Below are positions 42,252 through 51,900 of a stretch of 64,000 bases of DNA, one piece after another. A program made the position numbers and the translations under genes. The stretch comes from Phytophthora hibernalis (taxonomy: Eukaryota > Oomycota > Peronosporomycetes > Peronosporales > Peronosporaceae): the NCBI GenBank assembly GCA_012656075.1, contig JAAKBF010000185.1, forward strand, positions 1 through 64,000, given 5' to 3'. Positions within the stretch are counted from its first letter, which is position 1, and each line of letters opens with the position of its first letter. The notes under the pieces were generated by a model. The model worked only from the letters and a program-made list of their open reading frames with translations. It made no database searches and was not told the origin of the DNA.

Positions 42252-42614
42252 AAAAGGCTTTGGTCGGTTGATGGCAAAATGCAAAGTGATTGATTTAGGT
42301 CCTTAGTTCGCAAACTCCTTGCTACCTCTAAGCCTACTGGATTCTCTACTGGATACACTCTACTGGATTCTCTACCGGATACTGAGTTGCTTCGGCCAAT
42401 CAGCGACTGCCACGTGGATGCCCATCTTGTACCCACAATCTTGTACCCACGTGTCCCGTAATCCCCGTAGCGTAAACAGCGTCCCATCATCAGTGTCCCG
42501 CGTCCCATCATCAGTGTCCCGTAAACACAGGAATGATTGCGGTCCCACTGAGTGAAGGTCATACCGGTATCCTACCGGTATACCGCAGCTGCCCGAGGCG
42601 CCTTCTTGACAACA
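42252..42614 (-). repeat. Copia LTR 1 (left end of array)
   Basis: Read on the minus strand it starts TGTTGTCAAGAAGGC after a purine tract (GAGTGGGAG) and ends ...AAAGCCTTTT, where sequence shared with the other LTRs stops and unique flank begins. About 363 bp. It contains two copies of a GTCCCATCATCAGT unit and tandem TACTGGATTCTC and CTTGTACCCAC stretches. The stop codon of copy F1 (42572) lies inside it. Confidence 0.85.
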
Positions 42615-45600
42615 CTCCCACTCGACTCGACAGCGATTGCACCTTGGATCACGAGCTTGGTCCGGAGCACACTGAACTGCGTTGCAGGAATTGGCTTTGT
42701 CATCATGTCCGCCAGCATGTCCGTTGTCGACACATATTGTAGCACCACTTGATGTGCTTCTACCTTCTCACGCACGAAGTGGTAGCGAATGTCGATGTGC
42801 TTGGTGCGCTTGTGGAACTGCGGGTTCTTGGCCAACGCGATGGAGCCTTGGTTGTCCTCGTAGATCTTGACCGCTTCATCGCTTGCCATCTCGCCGAGCT
42901 CGCACAGGAACGCCTTGAGCCACACTGCCTCTTGTGTCGCCTCCGATAGCGCCATGTACTCGGCCTCCGTCGAAGACAGCGCCACCGTCCGCTGTTTCTT
43001 GCTTCTCCAGCTGATGCATCCGCCGTTCATCATGAACGCGTAGCCACTTGTGCTCCGTCGAGACTCGATGTCGCCTGCCCAGTCCGCATCCGAATAGCCT
43101 TGAAGTCCATCGTGGCAGCTTGCTTGAAATTCGATGCCGTGCGTCTTGGTGCCTTGAATGTACCTGAACACCCTCTTGAGCGCCTGCCAGTGTGTCGGGC
43201 ACGGGTCCGCTGCAAACTGGCTCAGCACTCCCACTGCAGCTGCCAGGTCCGGACGAGTGCCTACCATGAGGTACATGAGGCATCCCACTGCGTTCCGGTA
43301 TGGCACGTTGACCATGGTCTCGTCGTGCTTGCAGCCACCTTCACACATGGCCTTCGTCAGCTTGAGACCCGGATCCTGTGGCGTCTTGACAGGGTTGCTC
43401 TTGTCCATGCTGAACTTCTGCAGGATGTCTTTGGCGAACTTGGTCTGCCGCATCGACATCTTCCCAGCCACCACGTCTTGCTCGATCTCCATCCGGAGGA
43501 AGTACTTGAGCTGACCCATGTCCGTCATCTCGAAGCGGTGACTGAGCGCCTGCTTGGTGTCGAGGAGCATCTTGTCACTGCTGCTGGCGAGGACCAAGTC
43601 GTCAACGTAGAGCGCCACGAAGATCATGTCTTGGCCGTCACGCTTCAAGTAGATGCAGTGGTCGGACTCGCACTTCTTGAACCCCAGCTTGATCATGAAG
43701 TCGTCGATGGTTTGGTTCCACATGCGCGGCGACTGCTTCAGTCCGTACAGCGACCGCTTGAGCTTGCATACGTGGTCCGGGTGGTCTTCGTCCACATAGC
43801 CATCCGGCTGTGCCATGTAGATGTCTTCGTCCAGCACACCGTTGAGGAACGCAGTCTTGACATCCATCTGGTGCAGCTTGAGACCATACTTGGCAGCTAG
43901 ACTCAGTACGATCCGGATCGACGTGAACTTGGCCACTGGTGCGAAGGTCTCGTCGTAGTCGATGCCGTACTTTTGCGAAAACCCCTTGGCCACCAGTCGC
44001 GCCTTGAACCGCTCGATCTCTCCAGCTTGGTTCTCCTTCACGCGAAACACCCATCTGCAGCCGATCGCCTTGCGTCCCTTCGGCAGTGGTACGACATCCC
44101 ACGTGTCGTTCTTGAGCAGCGAGTCACACTCCGAGTCACACGCCTCCTTCCACTTGACTGCGTCGCTGGATTCCATCGCCGACTTGAACGTGGTCGGCAT
44201 TTCTCCCACTGGATCCACGACGTACGCAGCTTCGAAGTCTTGACTTTCTTGAGCCGCAGCCGACATCTCGTCCAGGGTCTGGTGTCGACTCTGCGACGCA
44301 TACCGCTTGGCACTTGGAACCTCCGTGACTTCCTCCAGCGACTGCGTCCGCGGGTGTCGCTTGCTGCCGGGCTCGAAGTCTTCGTCCCGCGCAGCTTCTT
44401 CCTCTTCCTCTTCTTCGTTGTCGTCTTCATCCGACTGCGACGAATCTTGATCCGTCGTCTCTTCATCTTGAATGACCACCACCTCCCTCTGATGGTAGTC
44501 ACGTCTCCCACTGTCGAAGACGTCTTCCATGAATTGCGCGTCGCGGCTCACCAGCACGCGACTGCTCTCCAGTTCTTCGAATCGATACGCTTTCTCGTGC
44601 TCCGAGTACCCCAGGAACCGACAGCGCACCGACCGAGCGTCAAACTTGGTGCGCTTCGCCTTCGGTACGTGCACATACGCGTGGCAACCGAACACTTTCA
44701 GGTTCGCCAGCAGCGGTTTCTTGCCCGTCCAAACTTGGTGCGGAGACTTGTCGTGGCTGATGGCGCGTGTCGGACACCGATTACGGAGGAACGTAGCCGT
44801 CATCACCGCTTCACCCCAATACGTCTTGGGCAATCCGGCATGTTCCAGCATGCAGCGCGCACACTCCACCAACGTCCGGTTCATCCGCTCGGCGACTCCA
44901 TTCAGCTGAGGCGTGTACGGCGGAGTGAACTTCTGCACGATACCACGGTCCGCACAGAACTTGGCCATCGCGCCGGAAGTGTACTCGCCACCGTTGTCGC
45001 TCCGGAGTGTCTTCACGCGCTTGCCGGTCTGAGTTTCAGCAAACGCCACAAACTCCGCGAACTTGGCAGCCACCTCGGACTTGTTCCTCAGCAAATACAC
45101 GACACAGAAGTGCGACTTGTCATCGATGAACGTGACGAAGTAGCGCTTGCCCCCAAGCGTTGGCGTCTGCATGGGGCCGCACACATCGCTGTGAACCACC
45201 TCCAGCACGTGTTTCGCACGGTTCGGGGACGACTTCATGTAGCTCACTCGCGTTTGCTTGCCGAGTGCACACCCGTCGCACAGCTCCCACTGCTTCACCG
45301 ACGTCATGTCGATGCCAACACCGTAGCTCTTCTTGACGATGGCTTCTAGACCGCCATGGCCAATGTGACCAAGTCGGAGGTGCCAGAGGTACGACGTGGT
45401 GTCCCCTTGGCAATCCTTCGAACTTGCCGCATTGGCCTCGTCAGGCATCATCGGAGTCATGCACAGCTTGAACAGCCCTTTGCCCTCACGAGCGCCGAGC
45501 TGCCACTTGAGACCCTTGTTGTCCGCGAAGCACCCGTCGCTCTCGAAGGTGACTGGCCCGACGTCCTTGGTGAAGCGGCCGACCGAAAACAGGTTGCGCG

Positions 45601-48562
45601 ACAGCTTCGGGATATGCCACACATTCGTGAGCACACCCTTCTTCATGCCGCGCGGCGTCTTCATCGACATGACAATGTCGCCGGTCCCCACCGCCTGAAC
45701 CACACCGTCGTCCGCGAGATGCACGTCCACCGGAGCCATCTTCTTGTAGTTCCTCATGTACTTGTTGGAACTCGTCATGTGCTGCGTCGCACCCGAGTCG
45801 ACCAGCCACATGTCACTCGACTTGGCGGTACTGCTCGTACGACCAACCGAGAAAAGGTAGTCGCCAGGATCTTCTTCGTCCTGCGCGACGTTCGCACGCT
45901 GCGACCGATATCGCTCAGCGTCGTTCTGCACCCGCGAGGGACACTCCGCGATCCAATGTCCTTGTTTGCCGCAGTTGTGGCACGCCCCGGTCTTCTTCAC
46001 CGGTCGGCGCTTGCGCTTGTTGTTGTTGACCATGAACCCTTGACCTTGACCGTCGCGGACTTGAACCGGTCGATTTCTCCACTTGAATCCACGACGTACG
46101 CAGCTTCGAAGTCTTGACTTTCTTGCAGCCGAGCGACATCTCGTCCAGGGTCTGGTGTCGACTCTGCGACGCATACCGCTTGGCACTTGAACCTCCGTGG
46201 ACTGCGTCCGCGGGTGTCGCTTGCTGCCGGGCTCGAAGTCTTCGTCCCGCGCAGCTCCTCTTTCTTCGTTGTCGTCTTCATCCGACTGCGACGAATCTTG
46301 ATCCGTCGTCTCTTCATCTTGAATGACCACCACCTCCCTCTGATGGTAGTCACGTCTCCCACTGTCGAAGACGTCTTCCATGAATTGCGCGTCGCGGCTC
46401 ACCAGCACGCGACTGCTCTCCAGTTCTTCGAATCGATACGCTTTCTCGTGCTCCGAGTACCCCAGGAACCGACAGCGCACCGACCGAGCGTCAAACTTGG
46501 TGCGCTTCGCCTTCGGTACGTGCACATACGCGTGGCAACCGAACACTTTCAGGTTCGCCAGCAGCGGTTTCTTGCCCGTCCAAACTTGGTGCGGAGACTT
46601 GTCGTGGCTGATGGCGCGTGTCGGACACCGATTACGGAGGAACGTAGCCGTCATCACCGCTTCACCCCAATACGTCTTGGGCAATCCGGCATGTTCCAGC
46701 ATGCAGCGCGCACACTCCACCAACGTCCGGTTCATCCGCTCGGCGACTCCATTCAGCTGAGGCGTGTACGGCGGAGTGAACTTCTGCACGATACCACGGT
46801 CCGCACAGAACTTGGCCATCGCGCCGGAAGTGTACTCGCCACCGTTGTCGCTCCGGAGTGTCTTCACGCGCTTGCCGGTCTGAGTTTCAGCAAACGCCAC
46901 AAACTCCGCGAACTTGGTAGCCACCTCGGACTTGTTCCTCAGCAAATACACGACGCAGAAGTGCGACTTGTCATCGATGAACGTGACGAAGTAGCGCTTG
47001 CCCCCAAACGTTGGCGTCTGCATGGGGCCGCACACATCGCTGTGAACCACCTCCAGCACGTGCTTCGCACGGTTCGGGGACGACTTCATGTAGCTCACTC
47101 GCGTTTGCTTGCCGAGTGCACACCCGTCGCACAGCTCCCACTGCTTCACCGACGTCATGTCGATGCCAACACCGTAGCTCTTCTTGACGATGGCGTCTAG
47201 ACCGCCATGGCCAATGTGACCAAGTCGGAGGTGCCAGAGGTACGACGTGGTGTCCCCTTGGCAATCCTTCGAACTTGCCGCATTGGCCTCGTCAGGCATC
47301 ATCGGAGTCATGCACAGCTTGAACAGCCCTTTGCCCTCACGAGCGCCGAGCTGCCACTTGAGACCCTTGTTGTCCGCGAAGCACCCGTCGCTCTCGAAGG
47401 TGACTGGCCCGACGTCCTTGGTGAAGCGGCCGACCGAAAACAGGTTGCGCGACAGCTTCGGGATATGCCACACATTCGTGAGCACGCCCTTCTTCATGCC
47501 GCGCGGCGTCTTCATCGACATGACAATGTCGCCGGTCCCCACCGCCTGAACCACACCGTCGTCCGCGAGATGCACGTCCACCGGAGCCATCTTCTTGTAG
47601 TTCCTCATGTACTTGTTGGAACTCGTCATGTGCTGCGTCGCACCCGAGTCGACCAGCCACATGTCACTCGACTTGGCGGTACTGCTCGTACGACCAACCG
47701 AGAAAAGGTAGTCGCCAGGATCTTCTTCGTCCTGCGCGACGTTCGCACGCTGCGACCGATATCGCTCAGCGTCGTTCTGGACCCGCGAGGGACACTCCGC
47801 GATCCAATGTCCTTGTTTGCCGCAGTTGTGGCACGCCCCGGTCTTCTTCACCGGTCGGCCCTTGCGCTTGTTGTTGTTGACCATGAACGCTTGACCTTGA
47901 CCGTGCGCGGCTCCGTCGACACCGCCACCTTGTTCCTTGCGCTTCATGTCCTCATGCAGCAGCCGAGACGTCACGAGTTCCCACGACAGCGAGTCGGCTC
48001 TCGACTCCAACGCCGTGATCAGGAACTGGTACGACTCGCTCAGACTGCCCAGAAGCGTGATCACCAAGTCGTCCTCGCTGACCGGAGCGCCAACCGCGTC
48101 GAGCTGCTCCGCCAGCGTCTTGAGCTTGTTGATGTGCTCCAGCACATCGTCACCTTCCTCCATCATCGTCGTGAAGAAACGCCGACGAAGAAAGAGCTTG
48201 TTGGCCAAACTCTTCTTCTCGAAGTGTCCTTCCAGTCTTGACCATGCATCATGCGCGTCCTTGGCCGAGCGAACCAGCGGCAGCTGCGAGTCCTCCATCG
48301 CGAGACAGATGATCGCCAGCGCCTTACGCGACTTCCTCTTGAACGTCGCTTGATCCGCCGTGGTCGTGCAGTGCTCCAGCTTCACTTCCCCACTCGTCAC
48401 TTCCCACAGTTCGCGCTCCTCGAGCACCATCTGCATCTTGAACTTCCACGTGTGGAAGTTGGTTCCGTTGAACTTGTTGATGCGGGCGGTCGTGGTCGGG
48501 GTGGCGTCCATGGCGAAGGCGTAGTCGGGGTCTTGGGCAGGGAAGACGGGGCTTGGGCTCAT
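42572..48562 (-). CDS. Copia copy F1 polyprotein with duplicated Gag-knuckle/PR/IN segment
   Basis: The ATG at 48562 lies in the PBS; an in-frame ATG 22 codons upstream (48628, in the LTR) is the alternative. The frame of about 1,996 codons is uninterrupted. It encodes Gag, CCHC knuckle (CHNCGKQGHWIAEC), protease (MWLVDSGATQH) and integrase (HSDVCGP, LRSDNGGEY, NGVAERMNRTL). An out-of-frame linker of about 45 residues follows, then a second knuckle, protease and integrase, then RT (LYVDDLVLAS) and RNase H (SDADWAGD). The second set repeats about 1.86 kb, with a junction near 46050. In RT, FLGMEIEQ reads FLRMEIEQ, a possible damaging change. Coding remains open, but function is doubtful. Confidence 0.8.
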   Translation of the reverse strand: MSPSPVFPAQDPDYAFAMDATPTTTARINKFNGTNFHTWKFKMQMVLEERELWEVTSGEVKLEHCTTTADQATFKRKSRKALAIICLAMEDSQLPLVRSAKDAHDAWSRLEGHFEKKSLANKLFLRRRFFTTMMEEGDDVLEHINKLKTLAEQLDAVGAPVSEDDLVITLLGSLSESYQFLITALESRADSLSWELVTSRLLHEDMKRKEQGGGVDGAAHGQGQAFMVNNNKRKGRPVKKTGACHNCGKQGHWIAECPSRVQNDAERYRSQRANVAQDEEDPGDYLFSVGRTSSTAKSSDMWLVDSGATQHMTSSNKYMRNYKKMAPVDVHLADDGVVQAVGTGDIVMSMKTPRGMKKGVLTNVWHIPKLSRNLFSVGRFTKDVGPVTFESDGCFADNKGLKWQLGAREGKGLFKLCMTPMMPDEANAASSKDCQGDTTSYLWHLRLGHIGHGGLDAIVKKSYGVGIDMTSVKQWELCDGCALGKQTRVSYMKSSPNRAKHVLEVVHSDVCGPMQTPTFGGKRYFVTFIDDKSHFCVVYLLRNKSEVATKFAEFVAFAETQTGKRVKTLRSDNGGEYTSGAMAKFCADRGIVQKFTPPYTPQLNGVAERMNRTLVECARCMLEHAGLPKTYWGEAVMTATFLRNRCPTRAISHDKSPHQVWTGKKPLLANLKVFGCHAYVHVPKAKRTKFDARSVRCRFLGYSEHEKAYRFEELESSRVLVSRDAQFMEDVFDSGRRDYHQREVVVIQDEETTDQDSSQSDEDDNEERGAARDEDFEPGSKRHPRTQSTEVQVPSGMRRRVDTRPWTRCRSAARKSRLRSCVRRGFKWRNRPVQVRDGQGQGFMVNNNKRKRRPVKKTGACHNCGKQGHWIAECPSRVQNDAERYRSQRANVAQDEEDPGDYLFSVGRTSSTAKSSDMWLVDSGATQHMTSSNKYMRNYKKMAPVDVHLADDGVVQAVGTGDIVMSMKTPRGMKKGVLTNVWHIPKLSRNLFSVGRFTKDVGPVTFESDGCFADNKGLKWQLGAREGKGLFKLCMTPMMPDEANAASSKDCQGDTTSYLWHLRLGHIGHGGLEAIVKKSYGVGIDMTSVKQWELCDGCALGKQTRVSYMKSSPNRAKHVLEVVHSDVCGPMQTPTLGGKRYFVTFIDDKSHFCVVYLLRNKSEVAAKFAEFVAFAETQTGKRVKTLRSDNGGEYTSGAMAKFCADRGIVQKFTPPYTPQLNGVAERMNRTLVECARCMLEHAGLPKTYWGEAVMTATFLRNRCPTRAISHDKSPHQVWTGKKPLLANLKVFGCHAYVHVPKAKRTKFDARSVRCRFLGYSEHEKAYRFEELESSRVLVSRDAQFMEDVFDSGRRDYHQREVVVIQDEETTDQDSSQSDEDDNEEEEEEEAARDEDFEPGSKRHPRTQSLEEVTEVPSAKRYASQSRHQTLDEMSAAAQESQDFEAAYVVDPVGEMPTTFKSAMESSDAVKWKEACDSECDSLLKNDTWDVVPLPKGRKAIGCRWVFRVKENQAGEIERFKARLVAKGFSQKYGIDYDETFAPVAKFTSIRIVLSLAAKYGLKLHQMDVKTAFLNGVLDEDIYMAQPDGYVDEDHPDHVCKLKRSLYGLKQSPRMWNQTIDDFMIKLGFKKCESDHCIYLKRDGQDMIFVALYVDDLVLASSSDKMLLDTKQALSHRFEMTDMGQLKYFLRMEIEQDVVAGKMSMRQTKFAKDILQKFSMDKSNPVKTPQDPGLKLTKAMCEGGCKHDETMVNVPYRNAVGCLMYLMVGTRPDLAAAVGVLSQFAADPCPTHWQALKRVFRYIQGTKTHGIEFQASCHDGLQGYSDADWAGDIESRRSTSGYAFMMNGGCISWRSKKQRTVALSSTEAEYMALSEATQEAVWLKAFLCELGEMASDEAVKIYEDNQGSIALAKNPQFHKRTKHIDIRYHFVREKVEAHQVVLQYVSTTDMLADMMTKPIPATQFSVLRTKLVIQGAIAVESSGSVVKKAPRAAAVYR
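44160..47900 (-). repeat. Internal tandem duplication of about 1.86 kb in Copia copy F1
   Basis: The segment from the knuckle to just past integrase occurs twice head to tail (about 46050-47900 and 44190-46045). The join places gag sequence (CTTGACCTTGACCGT on the + strand) next to the RT-upstream segment (CGCGGACTTGAACC), with only a few bases of shared sequence. The copies differ by scattered substitutions and by loss of part of the acidic tract (EERG against EEEEEEEAARD). Confidence 0.8.
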
Positions 48563-48566
48563 AACC
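48552..48566 (-). promoter_or_regulatory. Copia F1 PBS (initiator-tRNA half type) overlapping gag start
   Basis: On the minus strand GGTTATGAGCCCAAG directly follows the LTR end. Its complement contains GGGCTCATAACC, which matches the anticodon arm (CAT) of eukaryotic initiator tRNA-Met, the type of primer used by Drosophila copia. The ATG inside it is the gag start proposed here. Confidence 0.75.
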
Positions 48567-48930
48567 AAAAGGCTTTGGTCGGTTGATGGCAAAATGCAAA
48601 GTGATTGATTTAGGTCCTTAGTTCGCAAACTCCCTTGCTACCTCTAAGCCTACTGGATTCTCTACTGGATACACTCTACTGGATTCTCTACCGGATACTG
48701 AGTTGCTTCAGCCAATCAGCGACTGCCACGTGGATGCCCATCTTGTACCCACAATCTTGTACCCACGTGTCCCGTAATCCCCGTAGCGTAAACAGCGTCC
48801 CATCATCAGTGTCCCGCGTCCCATCATCAGTGTCCCGTAAACACAGGAATGATTGCGGTCCCACTGAGTGAAGGTCATACCGGTATCCTACCGGTATACC
48901 GCAGCTGCCCGAGGCGCCTTCTTGACAACA
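48567..48930 (-). repeat. Copia LTR 2 (between F1 and F2)
   Basis: 364 bp, same ends as LTR 1, with two GTCCCATCATCAGT units. It serves as 5' LTR of F1 and 3' LTR of F2. Confidence 0.85.
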
Positions 48931-51900
48931 CTCCCACTCGACTCGACAGCGATTGCACCTTGGATCCCGAGCTTGGTCCGAGCACACTGAACTGCGTTGC
49001 AGGAATTGGCTTCGTCATCATGTCCGCCAGCATGTCCGTTGTCGACACATATTGTAGCACCACTTGATGTGCTTCCACCTTCTCACGCACGAAGTGGTAG
49101 CGAATGTCGATGTGCTTGGTGCGCTTGTGGAACTGCGGGTTCTTGGCCAACGCGATGGAGCCTTGGTTGTCCTCGTAGATCTTGACCGCTTCATCGCTTG
49201 CCATCTCGCCGAGCTCGCACAGGAACACCTTGAGCCACACTGCCTCTTGTGTCGCCTCCGATAGCGCCATGTACTCGGCCTCCGTCGAAGACAGCGCCAC
49301 CGTCCGCTGTTTCTTGCTTCTCCAGCTGATGCATCCGCCGTTCATCATGAACGCGTAGCCACTTGTACTCCGTCGAGACTCGATGTCGCCTGCCCAGTCC
49401 GCATCCGAATAGCCTTGAAGTCCATCGTGGCAGCTTGCTTGAAATTCGATGCCGTGCGTCTTGGTGCCTTGAATGTACCTGAACACCCTCTTGAGCGCCT
49501 GCCAGTGTGTCGGGCACGGGTCCGCTGCAAACTGGCTCAGCACTCCCACTGCAGCTGCCAGGTCCGGACGAGTGCCTACCATGAGGTACATGAGGCATCC
49601 CACTGCGTTCCGGTATGGCACGTTGACCATGGTCTCGTCGTGCTTGCAGCCACCTTCACACATGGCCTTCGTCAGCTTGAGACCCGGATCCTGTGGCGTC
49701 TTGACAGGGTTGCTCTTGTCCATGCTGAACTTCTGCAGGATGTCTTTGGCGAACTTGGTCTGCCGCATCGACATCTTCCCAGCCACCACGTCTTGCTCGA
49801 TCTCCATCCCGAGGAAGTACTTGAGCTGACCCATGTCCGTCATCTCGAAGCGGTGACTGAGCGCCTGCTTGGTGTCGAGGAGCATCTTGTCACTGCTGCT
49901 GGCGAGGACCAAGTCGTCAACGTAGAGCGCCACGAAGATCATGTCTTGGCCGTCACGCTTCAAGTAGATGCAGTGGTCGGACTCGCACTTCTTGAACCCC
50001 AGCTTGAGCATGAAGTCGTCGATGGTCTGGTTCCACATGCGCGGCGACTGCTTCAGTCCGTACAGCGACCGCTTGAGCTTGCATACGTGGTCCGGGTGGT
50101 CTTCGTCCACATAGCCATCCGGCTGTGCCATGTAGATGTCTTCGTCCAGCACACCGTTGAGGAACGCAGTCTTGACATCCATCTGGTGCAGCTTGAGACC
50201 ATACTTGGCAGCTAGACTCAGTACGATCCGGATCGACGTGAACTTGGCCACTGGTGCGAAGGTCTCGTCGTAGTCGATGCCGTACTTTTGCGAAAACCCC
50301 TTGGCCACCAGTCGCGCCTTGAACCGCTCGATCTCTCCAGCTTGGTTCTCCTTCACGCGAAACACCCATCTGCAGCCGATCGCCTTGCGTCCCTTCGGCA
50401 GTGGTACGACATCCCACGTGTCGTTCTTGAGCAGCGAGTCACACTCCGAGTCACACGCCTCCTTCCACTTGACTGCGTCGCTGGATTCCATCGCCGACTT
50501 GAACGTGGTCGGCATTTCTCCCACTGAATCCACGACGTACGCAGCTTCGAAGTCTTGACTTTCTTGAGCCGCAGCCGACATCTCGTCCAGGGTCTGGTGT
50601 CGACTCTGCGACGCATACCGCTTGGCACTTGGAACCTCCGTGACTTCCTCCAGCGACTGCGTCCGCGGGTGTCGCTTGCTGCCGTCTTCTTCTTCCTCTT
50701 CCTCTTCTTCGTTGTCGTCTTCATCCGACTGCGACGAATCTTGATCCGTCGTCTCTTCATCTTGAATGACCACCACCTCCCTCTGATGGTAGTCACGTCT
50801 CCCACTGTCGAAGACGTCTTCCATGAATTGCGCGTCGCGGCTCACCAGCACGCGACTGCTCTCCAGTTCTTCGAATCGATACGCTTTCTCGTGCTCCGAG
50901 TACCCCAGGAACCGACAGCGCACCGACCGAGCGTCAAACTTGGTGCGCTTCGCCTTCGGTACGTGCACATACGCGTGGCAACCGAACACTTTCAGGTTCG
51001 CCAGCAGCGGTTTCTTGCCCGTCCAAACTTGGTGCGGAGACTTGTCGTGGCTGATGGCGCGTGTCGGACACCGATTACGGAGGAACGTAGCCGTCATCAC
51101 CGCTTCACCCCAATACGTCTTGGGCAATCCGGCATGTTCCAGCATGCAGCGCGCACACTCCACCAACGTCCGGTTCATCCGCTCGGCGACTCCATTCAGC
51201 TGAGGCGTGTACGGCGGAGTGAACTTCTGCACGATACCACGGTCCGCACAGAACTTGGCCATCGCGCCGGAAGTGTACTCGCCACCGTTGTCGCTCCGGA
51301 GTGTCTTCACGCGCTTGCCGGTCTGAGTTTCAGCAAACGCCACAAACTCCGCGAACTTGGTAGCCACCTCGGACTTGTTCCTCAGCAAATACACGACGCA
51401 GAAGTGCGACTTGTCATCGATGAACGTGACGAAGTAGCGCTTGCCCCCAAACGTTGGCGTCTGCATGGGGCCGCACACATCGCTGTGAACCACCTCCAGC
51501 ACGTGCTTCGCACGGTTCGGGGACGACTTCATGTAGCTCACTCGCGTTTGCTTGCCGAGTGCACACCCGTCGCACAGCTCCCACTGCTTCACCGACGTCA
51601 TGTCGATGCCAACACCGTAGCTCTTCTTGACGATGGCGTCTAGACCGCCATGGCCAATGTGACCAAGTCGGAGGTGCCAGAGGTACGACGTGGTGTCCCC
51701 TTGGCAATCCTTCGAACTTGCCGCATTGGCCTCGTCAGGCATCATCGGAGTCATGCACAGCTTGAACAGCCCTTTGCCCTCACGAGCGCCGAGCTGCCAC
51801 TTGAGACCCTTGTTGTCCGCGAAGCACCCGTCGCTCTCGAAGGTGACTGGCCCGACGTCCTTGGTGAAGCGGCCGACCGAAAACAGGTTGCGCGACAGCT

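Noticed and set aside
43100..43900. Long + strand open frames (up to 458 codons) opposite the Copia polyproteins, repeated in each copy
   Set aside because: They are reverse-frame shadows of a highly coding, GC-rich strand; they repeat only because the sense genes repeat, and their composition (His/Arg/Leu/Val-rich) is typical of antisense of acidic and Lys-rich coding sequence.
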